Assembly (NCBI GenBank): GCA_016194745.1
Contig: JACQBA010000016.1
Location: forward strand, 1-64,000
From: Elusimicrobiota bacterium
Lineage (GTDB): Bacteria > Elusimicrobiota > Elusimicrobia > UBA1565 > JACRDR01
Direction of reading: 5' to 3'
Length of the DNA stretch: 64,000 nt
The position numbers and the translations under genes are program-made. Each line of letters starts with the position of its first letter. The first letter of the stretch is position 1. The notes beneath the pieces are model-generated. The model worked only from the letters and a program-made list of their open reading frames with translations. It did not search any database and had not been told where the DNA came from. This document shows, piece after piece, positions 7,402 through 14,657 of the stretch.

Positions 7402-8136
7402 ATGGATCACGCCGAGCGGGTGCGCAGCCTATTCGACTATGTCGCCGCGCACAAGGAGTACCGCATTGACCTTCGGCGATTCATCGACGGGCTAGACGTC
7501 GTATTCGGCGGGAAAACGGTCTTGGAGGCTGGCTGCGGTCAAGGTCTGACCGCGTGCCATATCGCCTCAACCAAGGGAGCACGCTCCGTAGTCGGCTTCG
7601 ACATGAGTCCGGTCAGCATCGAACGTGCCGATCAGCTGAGGGCCGAGCTCCATTTGGGCAATGTTCGCTTCGCCGTGGCGTCGATCGAGGAGTTTCGTTC
7701 GCCCGAACGATACGACGTCGTCTGCGCGTTCGGCGTTCTTCAGTACGTCGAAGACGTGCTGGGTTGCATCGATCGGCTCTGCGGGCATCTCAACAGCGGT
7801 CCCGAAGCGACGCTTATCCTGACCATGTCCGAACCGACCGCGATGAGCCGCGTCGGCTCCATCGTCCAAGGGGTGCTGTCGAAGCTTCCGACGGCGTGCA
7901 TTCCTCCGGCCGTCAAGATCATCGCGCTGGTCTTGTCTCCGCTCAATATCAACGGCCGGTACGGAGATCGTCCTTTGGAGAATCTGGTGCGCGAAGCCTT
8001 GTTCCCGCCGAGCTATACCTTCGTCCCGGCCGCGACCGTGACCGCGCATCTTGAGAAGGTGGGCTTCACCGCGTCCGCGGGTCCCTTCTTGGGAATAGAC
8101 GGCATGTATACCGTCACGGCCCGCCGACGCGTCTAG
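7402..8136 (+). CDS. Class I SAM-dependent methyltransferase
   Basis: A 244-residue methyltransferase with motif I VLEAGCGQGLTACH near residue 39, GFDMSPVSIERA, and a VVCAFGVLQYVED post-I motif. It is not closely similar to the methyltransferase divergent from it. The ATG at 7402 is preceded 6 nt upstream by TAGAAT (7390-7395), so the message may be leaderless. Its stop overlaps that of the convergent membrane protein by a few bases. Substrate unknown. Confidence 0.8.
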   Translation: MDHAERVRSLFDYVAAHKEYRIDLRRFIDGLDVVFGGKTVLEAGCGQGLTACHIASTKGARSVVGFDMSPVSIERADQLRAELHLGNVRFAVASIEEFRSPERYDVVCAFGVLQYVEDVLGCIDRLCGHLNSGPEATLILTMSEPTAMSRVGSIVQGVLSKLPTACIPPAVKIIALVLSPLNINGRYGDRPLENLVREALFPPSYTFVPAATVTAHLEKVGFTASAGPFLGIDGMYTVTARRRV

Positions 8137-9992
8137 CGCCGGCGCATCACATAGAAGTCGTTAAGTCCGATGAACGGAGGGCCCGTCTTATGCACATATT
8201 CGGCGATTGGCTCGTAGTGGTCAGCGATGTGCGCGTATACTCGTCTTAGAGTGCGATTGGAACTGCCGGGGTCTTTCCGCCAGAGGTCCAAGTCAGGCTT
8301 CTCTACTATTAGAAACGGATAGCTTGATAGGATGCGGACGAGCTCTTCTTCCGCGCCGGGGTTCAGATAGCCCTCACGCAAATCAAGGTAGTAGTTGGCG
8401 AAGTCCGCATCCAATAGCCGGTAGTACATGCTCATGTCGCCGCTTGAAGACCCGATGATGTAGAACCTCCCGTGAATGTTCGATCGCAGGACGTTGACGC
8501 TTCGCTCCAGTTCGCCTGCAACGGGCAGAGGCAGGAATATGCCGGCTTTCCCGGGGAACCACTTGAACAGCGCGTCCTTCGATTGCCAGAGCCGTGCGTC
8601 ATGCTGAACTCTACGGACCAGAGGGACGAGCGCGAAGGGGCACAGCAGGATCGCTGCGATCAATGCCGCGCGTCGGCCCCTGGTGCGGGCGCCCAACTGG
8701 GCCGCCAGGGCTATGAATGGCAGAAAGAGCTTTGTCTGCAGGTTGAAGAAGCTCTCTAGAGGGAAGAAGGTAAATACACCGGTGATTGCCAGCGCGGTGT
8801 ACGCTGTCGGTGATATCTCACCGTCCGTTGCCTCGGATTCATTTTTCGCGCGGATCGCCAGCCACAGATTCGCGATGGCGGGAGCGAACCATAATGCGAG
8901 GGGTTCCAGCTTGCGGATGTTGCCGAGATCAAGGCGGCCTCCCGTCCCGTAATACAAGAGACCTCGGTGGAATACTCCGTGGAACAGGATGTTGTCCTCC
9001 AGGGAGTTCATGAATAGAATCTGAAAGTACTTGATGAAACCGATGTTCCAGGCGTACTCGACGAATCCGACGGCGATCGTCAGACAGAACGGCGCGGCGA
9101 ACAGGATGGCGTCTCGAAGGAAAGCAGCCGCGTCAAGAGCGTCCTCTTTTCGAACGAATCTGACGGCAGTCCTTGTCCAAAAAATCGCGAAAGGGAGCGT
9201 AAAGTAGGCCACGTTGTCCCATCCGCGAAATAGGGAAGTAGCAATTGCGGCATAAGCGGCGAACAGTGAAACGAAGGCCAGCGCGGGGACAGGCGATTGA
9301 GGGGATTTTTTGTCGGCTCGCTTCACGTTTTGAAAGAACAAAAACGCCGTGACGGCAGGCGCCCACGCCAATCCGATGTTGTGTTTTAGGATTACGTTGA
9401 TCGCGCATAGGATTCCCGCAAGGACGATTCTTCCGCGGGATTTGCGATCATGCGCTTGGATCAGCAGCCACAATGAGGCAAGCATGAGCACTTGATTGTA
9501 GAAATCCGGAATCGTGTAGATGAAAACGGAATGGGCAGTAACGAACCAGGCGGCCAGAAACGCCCAGAGACGCCCCAGAAACCTTCTCAGGATCAGGAAA
9601 CTTAGGATCGGCGTGAGGAGTTGGGAAAGGAAGAGCAGCAGATTCAGATGAAGAATCGTATCTCCCATGGCGAGTTGAGCTGCGCGGATCATGATGAAAA
9701 GTCCTGGTGGATAGACCAGGCTTACCAGCGCCGCCGAGCCGACCACGTCATGTATGGCTGGATTCGCCAAGCCCCCTTTAAAGAGCGTGGTGCTGGATGC
9801 ATAGGACATCGACAATGGGAGCGTCAGCTTTGGGATGTTCTCACTGATGAAAATTTGCGGCAGATAAGAGAGGAAGTACAGAGTCGCAAGTAGCGAAAGG
9901 GCGGCTAGCTCCAGAGTATGGGATGCGGATTGATTCAGCCGATGCGCGGCATTTTCGATATCGTCGAAGACTCGGCGATATCGTCCGGTCAC
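8133..9992 (-). CDS. Multi-pass membrane protein, GT-C glycosyltransferase-like
   Basis: A 619-residue protein with a dozen or so hydrophobic segments over roughly the first 400 residues and a soluble C-terminal part, the layout of ArnT/PMT-type GT-C glycosyltransferases. I chose the GTG at 9992, which overlaps the TGA of the upstream gene (GTGA); the longer open frame is only antisense to that gene. After the first membrane segment comes FISENIPKLTLP, where GT-C enzymes keep acidic catalytic residues, but no firm signature is visible. Being coupled to a flippase-like gene, a role in transferring lipid-linked sugars at the outer face of the membrane is plausible. Confidence 0.6.
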   Translation of the reverse strand: MTGRYRRVFDDIENAAHRLNQSASHTLELAALSLLATLYFLSYLPQIFISENIPKLTLPLSMSYASSTTLFKGGLANPAIHDVVGSAALVSLVYPPGLFIMIRAAQLAMGDTILHLNLLLFLSQLLTPILSFLILRRFLGRLWAFLAAWFVTAHSVFIYTIPDFYNQVLMLASLWLLIQAHDRKSRGRIVLAGILCAINVILKHNIGLAWAPAVTAFLFFQNVKRADKKSPQSPVPALAFVSLFAAYAAIATSLFRGWDNVAYFTLPFAIFWTRTAVRFVRKEDALDAAAFLRDAILFAAPFCLTIAVGFVEYAWNIGFIKYFQILFMNSLEDNILFHGVFHRGLLYYGTGGRLDLGNIRKLEPLALWFAPAIANLWLAIRAKNESEATDGEISPTAYTALAITGVFTFFPLESFFNLQTKLFLPFIALAAQLGARTRGRRAALIAAILLCPFALVPLVRRVQHDARLWQSKDALFKWFPGKAGIFLPLPVAGELERSVNVLRSNIHGRFYIIGSSSGDMSMYYRLLDADFANYYLDLREGYLNPGAEEELVRILSSYPFLIVEKPDLDLWRKDPGSSNRTLRRVYAHIADHYEPIAEYVHKTGPPFIGLNDFYVMRRR

Positions 9993-10984
9993 GCCGATCC
10001 TCGCGCTTGCACCAGCGTGCGAGAAACGTCGGAGTGCAGCTTCGAAACGGAGAGCCCAAGCGCGTAAAGGCATGCGATGCCGAGGAGCGTGACCACGGAA
10101 TATCCGACGGCATGGGACAGCGTCGCATATCCGAATGCGGAAGATGCTCCAGCACCCATCTTCATTAGGATTGTTTGTACAGCCGCCTCGAACGGGCCGA
10201 AGGAGCCGGGCGCCGCCGGAACGGCCGTGCCGGCACCGGCCCATGAGACTATCAGCATCGCCCGAGGAAACGTGACGGTCGTCTCGATAGGGATAAATCG
10301 GGCCGCTGTCCAATAAAAGGCGATGTCGACCGACCAGAAGGCGATGGTGAGCAGCGTGATCTGTGCCGCGGATGCCGTAGAGCGTAGGGCCGAGGCTCCA
10401 TCGGATAATTGCCGTGCAAGTTCGAGAATTCGAGGCCAACGCATCAGCACGCGATGAAGGATGCCTCCGGACGCTAAAGCGCGTTCCGACGCCGCGATTG
10501 CAGCGATTCCGGCGAAGGCTGCGGCGGCGATTCCCATGGCGGCGTGCCGGGCCGACGACGGAACGAGATCGGTCGCCAGAGCGGACGCCAACGCGAACAC
10601 TGCAAGGAGCGCCGATAGATCGAGCGCCCGCTCGATCGCGATGCTGGAAAAAACGGTGGCGAGCGGAATCGCCAGACGCCTGGAAGCGAGTACGCCGCGG
10701 GCGAACTCGCCGATTCGGAGAAACAAAAGGTTGTTTACCGCCGCTCCTATGGAGTCGATCCGGAAGAGTTCCCATGTGCGGGATTCTGATCTCGTGGACA
10801 ACAGTACCGTCCAACGTTTGGCGCGCAGGGCCATCTCAAGTAGGATCATTGCGATCATGGGAGCGAGCCAGCCTGGGCGGACCTGTGTGAGGATGGAGCG
10901 AAGCTCCTGGAGATTCACGCGACTGAACGCCACGCCGAGTAGAGCCGCCGTGATTCCCAGCGGAAGGACCCAGGTCTTGAACAC
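9989..10984 (-). CDS. Lysylphosphatidylglycerol synthase TM / YbhN (UPF0104) family membrane protein
   Basis: A 331-residue integral membrane protein with about eight segments. The N-terminal VNLQELRSILTQV...W motif, the NNLLFLRIGEFARG segment near residue 80 and the late PAAPGSFGPFEAAVQ motif are characteristic of the LPG_synthase_TM family, also found in AglD and YbhN. These proteins are implicated in lipid flipping or lipid-sugar transfer. Start is GTG at 10984, 10 nt after the upstream regulator's stop. The neighbouring GT-C-like gene overlaps it, which supports a shared step in lipid-linked glycan handling. Confidence 0.8.
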   Translation of the reverse strand: MFKTWVLPLGITAALLGVAFSRVNLQELRSILTQVRPGWLAPMIAMILLEMALRAKRWTVLLSTRSESRTWELFRIDSIGAAVNNLLFLRIGEFARGVLASRRLAIPLATVFSSIAIERALDLSALLAVFALASALATDLVPSSARHAAMGIAAAAFAGIAAIAASERALASGGILHRVLMRWPRILELARQLSDGASALRSTASAAQITLLTIAFWSVDIAFYWTAARFIPIETTVTFPRAMLIVSWAGAGTAVPAAPGSFGPFEAAVQTILMKMGAGASSAFGYATLSHAVGYSVVTLLGIACLYALGLSVSKLHSDVSRTLVQARGSA

Positions 10985-10994
10985 GAGGATCCGG

Positions 10995-11543
10995 CTAGGA
11001 CAGCCGGAAGTCGATGTCGTTGAAGTCGACGAGCAGGATGTTGCGCTCGCCGTTTCGCTGGGGGGGGCACGGCTCCGGGACGGCGTTGAAGATCACGCGG
11101 CTGTGCTCCGGCACCTCGGCGAAGGAGCGGACGTAGACGGGACGCAGGTCCTGAAGGTTCAATTCCTGCACCGTCTCCCGCACGAGCTCCAAGATCTCGT
11201 CCTGCGCCACGATCACGATCTCGCGCTCGCCGCGCTCGTACTCCCTGCGGAAGGCCACCTGGATGTTCTCGCGGATCTGTCGGAAGATGCGGATCGTGTA
11301 GAGGCTGTAATCGTAGGATTTGCGGCTCTTCTCGACCGCGCCCTTGATCGTCAGGAGATACTGCATCCGGTTCAGATCGAGGGACTTCACCTTGATCAGC
11401 CCCTTACGCGCGAGACGCTTGATCAGGAGGTTCGTCGTGCCGAGCGAGAGGCCGATCGAATGGGACAAGTCCCGCTGGCTGCGGGTCGGGCTCTTCGCGA
11501 TCTCCTGGATGAGGCTGAATTCTTTGGCCGCGAGGTCTTTCAC
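10995..11543 (-). CDS. Winged-helix (MarR-like) regulator, EPS-associated type
   Basis: A 182-residue protein. Residues 1-70 form a winged helix-turn-helix (QRDLSHSIGLSLGTTNLLIKRLARKGLI), of the type annotated as EPS-associated MarR regulators. The C-terminal 90 residues (IVIVAQDEILELVRETVQEL...VIFNAVPEP) look like a separate alpha/beta sensing domain rather than a MarR dimerisation helix. Start is GTG at 11543, 4 nt after the stop of the radical SAM gene, so the two are cotranscribed. A candidate operator lies in the radical SAM promoter at 13190-13206; autoregulation of the operon is an inference. Confidence 0.75.
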   Translation of the reverse strand: MKDLAAKEFSLIQEIAKSPTRSQRDLSHSIGLSLGTTNLLIKRLARKGLIKVKSLDLNRMQYLLTIKGAVEKSRKSYDYSLYTIRIFRQIRENIQVAFRREYERGEREIVIVAQDEILELVRETVQELNLQDLRPVYVRSFAEVPEHSRVIFNAVPEPCPPQRNGERNILLVDFNDIDFRLS

Positions 11544-11547
11544 GATG

Positions 11548-13164
11548 CTAGGCGTGCGCCAGGAGCCCCTTGAAGCTGCGGAAGGTGAACCGGGTCATGC
11601 CGCGGAGCGTGCCGAACGGCTCCTTCGCGATGCGGGTGACGATCGTCTTGAGCGTATCCATCGGGAACGCCGCGAGCGCCCAGAGATGGGTGATCGTGTT
11701 CTCGCGATCGACGAGCGCCATGAGCTGCTGCGGCGTCCACTCGGGCGTCTGGAGCTGGAACTTCTGTATGATCAAATTGTCCCAGTCGAAGCCGGGGACG
11801 AGGTAGCCCTTCGCCTTGGCGATGTCGAGCACCTCGGAGCCGGGATAAGCGGTCAAAAGCGACGTGTGCGGATACACCTTCAGCTTGCGGGCGAAGCGGA
11901 AGCTGTCGCGCACCTGCTCCAAGGTCTCGATCGCCTTGCGCCCGATGTTGCCGACGACGAGGTACGTGCCGACCTCCATCCCGTGGCGGCGGATCGTGTC
12001 GACGACGCGGGGGACGTCTTTGAGCTTCACCGGCTTGTCGATGATGTTGTCGAGCACCCACTGGTTGCCCGACTCGATCGCGATGTTGATGCGATAGCAG
12101 CCCGAGTTCTTCATCTTGGCGATGATGTCGTCGGTGAGCAGCCAGGGCGAGACGCCGTTCGGCGTGTCCCACTGGAGCCCAAATTTGGCGATGGCGTCGA
12201 AGAGGTCGCCCGCGCGGCGCTGCTTGGCGATGATCTGGTCGTCCTCGAAGAAGATCTCGTCGATGCCCCACTTGGTCTTCATCAGCTCGATCTCGGCGAC
12301 GACGTTCTCGATGGAGCGCATGCGCGGCTTGCGCGTGAACACCTTGAAGGCGGTGCAGAAGTTGCAGCGGTACTGGCAGCCGCGCGAGGTGATCATGGAC
12401 GCGGCGCGCTGTCCGCGGCCCTTGCCGCCGTGGCGGATGCCGGCCGAGAAGTACTTCTCCATCGGCAGGAGATGGCGCGCGGGGAAAGGGAGGTCGTCCA
12501 GGTTCTCGATCTGGGTGATCTTCTGGATCACGACGGGCGCGCCCGAGGGATCGCGAAAGCCGATGCCGTCGAGCGAGCGGATGTCCTCATTCGCCTCGAT
12601 CTTCTGGAGCAGGGGGACGATGACGTTGTCGCCCTCGGCGAGGACGGTGATGTCGACGCAGGGGTCCTCGAGCACCGACTCCGTGGCCGAGGTGACGTGG
12701 GCGCCCCCGGCGACGACCAGGATCTCGGGGTCGACTTCCTTGGTGAGCTTGGCGATCGCGTGCGCGTTCTTGCGCTGCGACGTGAACATGCTCGTGATGC
12801 CCACGACGTCCGGGTTGTAGTCGGCGACGACCTGCTTGATCTGCGCGAAGGACAGACCGACGCGGATCTTCTCGTGGTTGATGCGCTCTTCCTGGTCCCA
12901 GCCCTCGATGAAGGCGTCGAGGATCTTCACCTCGTAGCCGTGGCGCTCGAGCATCGCCCCGATATAGGCGATCCCGAGCGGCGCGTTCGGGTTCATGTTG
13001 CGGCGGAAATTGTCGGAGTATGCGGGCGGCTGGATCAGGAGGACTTTCTTCAGCTTGGAGCGGTGGCGGATCGGCGCCGGGACCTGGCTGATGGCCGGCT
13101 TGACGTGGCAGTCGGACTCGTCGTGGTGATCGTCCTCGACGTCGGTGACTATCCTAATGTTCAT
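11548..13164 (-). CDS. B12-binding-domain radical SAM protein
   Basis: A 538-residue enzyme. Residues about 40-190 form a cobalamin-binding-type Rossmann domain (VLLIQPPAYSD, NAPLGIAYIGAMLE, VVGITSMF, VVAGGAHVT), but the D-x-H-x-x-G cobalamin ligand motif is not visible. The radical SAM core follows, with the cluster motif C-Q-Y-R-C-N-F-C (C-x3-C-x2-C) near residue 266 and IEDDQ/IESGNQ strands. The family includes methyltransferases and ring-forming enzymes such as BchE, so the reaction cannot be named. It is the first gene of a four-gene minus-strand operon with a regulator, a flippase-like protein and a GT-C-like protein, which points to modification of a glycan or lipid. Confidence 0.82.
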   Translation of the reverse strand: MNIRIVTDVEDDHHDESDCHVKPAISQVPAPIRHRSKLKKVLLIQPPAYSDNFRRNMNPNAPLGIAYIGAMLERHGYEVKILDAFIEGWDQEERINHEKIRVGLSFAQIKQVVADYNPDVVGITSMFTSQRKNAHAIAKLTKEVDPEILVVAGGAHVTSATESVLEDPCVDITVLAEGDNVIVPLLQKIEANEDIRSLDGIGFRDPSGAPVVIQKITQIENLDDLPFPARHLLPMEKYFSAGIRHGGKGRGQRAASMITSRGCQYRCNFCTAFKVFTRKPRMRSIENVVAEIELMKTKWGIDEIFFEDDQIIAKQRRAGDLFDAIAKFGLQWDTPNGVSPWLLTDDIIAKMKNSGCYRINIAIESGNQWVLDNIIDKPVKLKDVPRVVDTIRRHGMEVGTYLVVGNIGRKAIETLEQVRDSFRFARKLKVYPHTSLLTAYPGSEVLDIAKAKGYLVPGFDWDNLIIQKFQLQTPEWTPQQLMALVDRENTITHLWALAAFPMDTLKTIVTRIAKEPFGTLRGMTRFTFRSFKGLLAHA

Positions 13165-13189
13165 TCAGTGAATAGGGCCCCAAGCGGGG

Positions 13190-13206
13190 TGTTCAATTCT
13201 CGAACA
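13190..13206. promoter_or_regulatory. Candidate operator palindrome TGTTC-N7-GAACA
   Basis: A 5-bp inverted repeat with a 7-bp AT-rich centre lies at the predicted transcription start of the radical SAM operon, directly downstream of its -10 box. Position suits a repressor site. The MarR-like protein encoded by the operon's second gene is the obvious candidate; direct evidence is lacking. Confidence 0.4.
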
Positions 13207-13234
13207 TTATAACAGAAGCCCGGATAGGGGTCAA
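13206..13234 (-). promoter_or_regulatory. Promoter TTGACC-17 bp-TATAAT for the radical SAM operon
   Basis: On the minus strand TTGACC (13229-13234) and a perfect TATAAT (13206-13211) are separated by exactly 17 bp. The predicted start is near 13199, about 35 nt before the ATG at 13164. This is one of the best sigma-70-type promoters in the window. Confidence 0.7.
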
Positions 13235-13265
13235 GGAAACGGGTGTCAGCAGGCGACAGGGGCGC

Positions 13266-13730
13266 TTATTTGCCCGAGAAATCGAGGGCGAAGAAGAGCC
13301 ACTTGTACGTACCTATATAAGCGATCCCTAGGTACAGCTCGGGGCCGACTTGGCGGATCTCGTCGCGAACGCTGGTGAGGATCGGGAACGGGATCGCGGT
13401 GTGCTTGTAGTCGATGATGATGGCCTCGCGCCCGTCGAGCTGGCTCTTGGCCTTGTAGACCTTGGCGTCGGCCATCTTCATGCCGAGGACCTTGTTGACC
13501 AGGTCCTTCTCGCCGTGGCCGAAGATCTTGCCCTTCCAGACGCCGCCGAAGAACTTCTCGGTGACCTTGCCGCGGAGGGTGCCGGGCACCATGCTCGCCT
13601 TGCCGCGGGAATCCCCGTTCGGGATGGGGCCCGCCTGGCTTCGTATATAAAGGAGGTCCAGCTCGTTCTCGCTCATGGACATCAGCTTCTCAAGCGTCAG
13701 CACGGGCTCGGCTACCATGGTCGTGGTCAT
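13266..13730 (-). CDS. Small protein, paralogue of the peroxidase-cluster protein at 17923-18633
   Basis: A 154-residue protein without a signal peptide. Its body matches the C-terminal two thirds of the 236-residue protein at 17923-18633: ELDLLYIRSQAGPIPNGDSRGKA versus ELDAMYRGAKAGPIPTGESLGAA, GVWKGKIF versus RFWQGKTF, a shared I-I-x-D-Y strand, and VRDEIRQVGPELYLGIAY versus IRDEIREVAPGLYLGFAY. The G-x-W-x-G-type step and beta-rich pattern recall small lipid-enzyme-associated proteins (GXWXG/DUF4334-like), but I cannot name the family with confidence. This copy seems cytoplasmic while the other is exported. Confidence 0.65.
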   Translation of the reverse strand: MTTTMVAEPVLTLEKLMSMSENELDLLYIRSQAGPIPNGDSRGKASMVPGTLRGKVTEKFFGGVWKGKIFGHGEKDLVNKVLGMKMADAKVYKAKSQLDGREAIIIDYKHTAIPFPILTSVRDEIRQVGPELYLGIAYIGTYKWLFFALDFSGK

Positions 13731-13761
13731 AAGCGCATTCTACCACGCCCCACCCCGTCGA

Positions 13762-14466
13762 TCAAGCGGCTTTCGAGGGGGTATCGGCCAGGGTCTCGGC
13801 TAGGCGGAAATCGGAGGCGTCGTTGATCGTGAAGGCCCGCTCGGAGGGCACCTCGACGATTCCCGCGCTGTCGCCCACGAGCTTTTCGTAGTCGAAAAGG
13901 ACCGCCCGGCGGGTGGCGACGACGCCGCCGGCGGGCACATAAAGGGAGGATTGTTCCCCGTCCGAATCCGGCTCGGCGCGCAGGAACGGCACCGCCCGGT
14001 TGTCCTTGACCCGGATCATCGTGTACGGGAGGTCCCGCACCGGCCGGACCGTGTAGGCGGAGTCCAGATCGTGGTTCTCGAGAAGCAGGTCGATGCACCG
14101 GTCGATGTCGGCGGTCGCGCAGAAAGGCGCCGTCGGATACAGCGTCACCGCGATCTGGACCATCCCGCCTTCCTGCTTTTCCACGTAATCGACCGCGTGC
14201 CGGGTGATGCGGTCGGCCGGGATGTCCTTGGTGAGCGGCGCGGGACGCACGAAGGGGGCCTCGGCTCCGCTTTCCTTGGCGATCCGTATGATCTCCTCGT
14301 CGTCCGAGGAGACGATCAGGCGGTCGATCTTCTTGCTCGCCTTCGCGGCGCGCGTGATCCACGCGACCAGGGGCACGCCGCGGATGGGCTTCAAATTCTT
14401 GCCGGGCACGCGCGAGGACTCTCCGCGCGCGTGGACGACGGCGACCACGTAGGGTTTGTCTTCCAT
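13762..14466 (-). CDS. CMP-sugar synthetase (acylneuraminate cytidylyltransferase family), second copy
   Basis: A 234-residue nucleotidyltransferase. The N-terminal VHARGESSRVPGKNLKPI is the family CTP-binding loop, followed by P-L-V-A-W, a LIVSSDDEEI strand and DIPADRITRHAVD. The TLYPTAPFC segment and late FTINDASDF-type ending also fit the SpsF/NeuA family. I chose the ATG ending at 14466; the frame is open further upstream but without conserved sequence. The start lies only 11 nt from a -10 box, so the leader is almost absent. It stands alone, away from the cluster with the first CMP-sugar synthetase. Confidence 0.8.
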   Translation of the reverse strand: MEDKPYVVAVVHARGESSRVPGKNLKPIRGVPLVAWITRAAKASKKIDRLIVSSDDEEIIRIAKESGAEAPFVRPAPLTKDIPADRITRHAVDYVEKQEGGMVQIAVTLYPTAPFCATADIDRCIDLLLENHDLDSAYTVRPVRDLPYTMIRVKDNRAVPFLRAEPDSDGEQSSLYVPAGGVVATRRAVLFDYEKLVGDSAGIVEVPSERAFTINDASDFRLAETLADTPSKAA

Positions 14467-14477
14467 CTCCGACGAGA

Positions 14478-14506
14478 ATCTTAGGATATCGGAGTCACGG
14501 CCGCAA
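14478..14506 (-). promoter_or_regulatory. Promoter TTGCGG-17 bp-TAAGAT
   Basis: On the minus strand TTGCGG (14501-14506) and TAAGAT (14478-14483) are spaced by 17 bp. The transcript should begin near 14471, leaving about 5 nt before the ATG at 14466, too little for a conventional ribosome site. Confidence 0.5.
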
Positions 14507-14657
14507 TCGCGTTGACGAACGTGCGGTCCAAAGACCCAGAGAATCGTAGGCCTCAATACTCGGCGTGAAGGTCCCCATGGACTCATAGGGTGCCGCCCGG
14601 TCGCGTGGTATGATTCGCCTCGTAGTCCGAAAGCATCTACCCGTTGGAGGGGAGAAA

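Noticed and set aside
9993..10814. A long minus-strand extension of the GT-C-like gene, making a protein of almost 900 residues
   Set aside because: This part is antisense-frame sequence of the flippase-like gene at 9989-10984, Arg-rich and without membrane character; the GTGA overlap gives a natural start at 9992.
11320..13212. A 630-residue plus-strand open frame
   Set aside because: It is opposite the radical SAM gene, extremely rich in Arg, Asp, Leu and Val in the manner of GC-rich shadow frames, and shows no domain or ribosome site.
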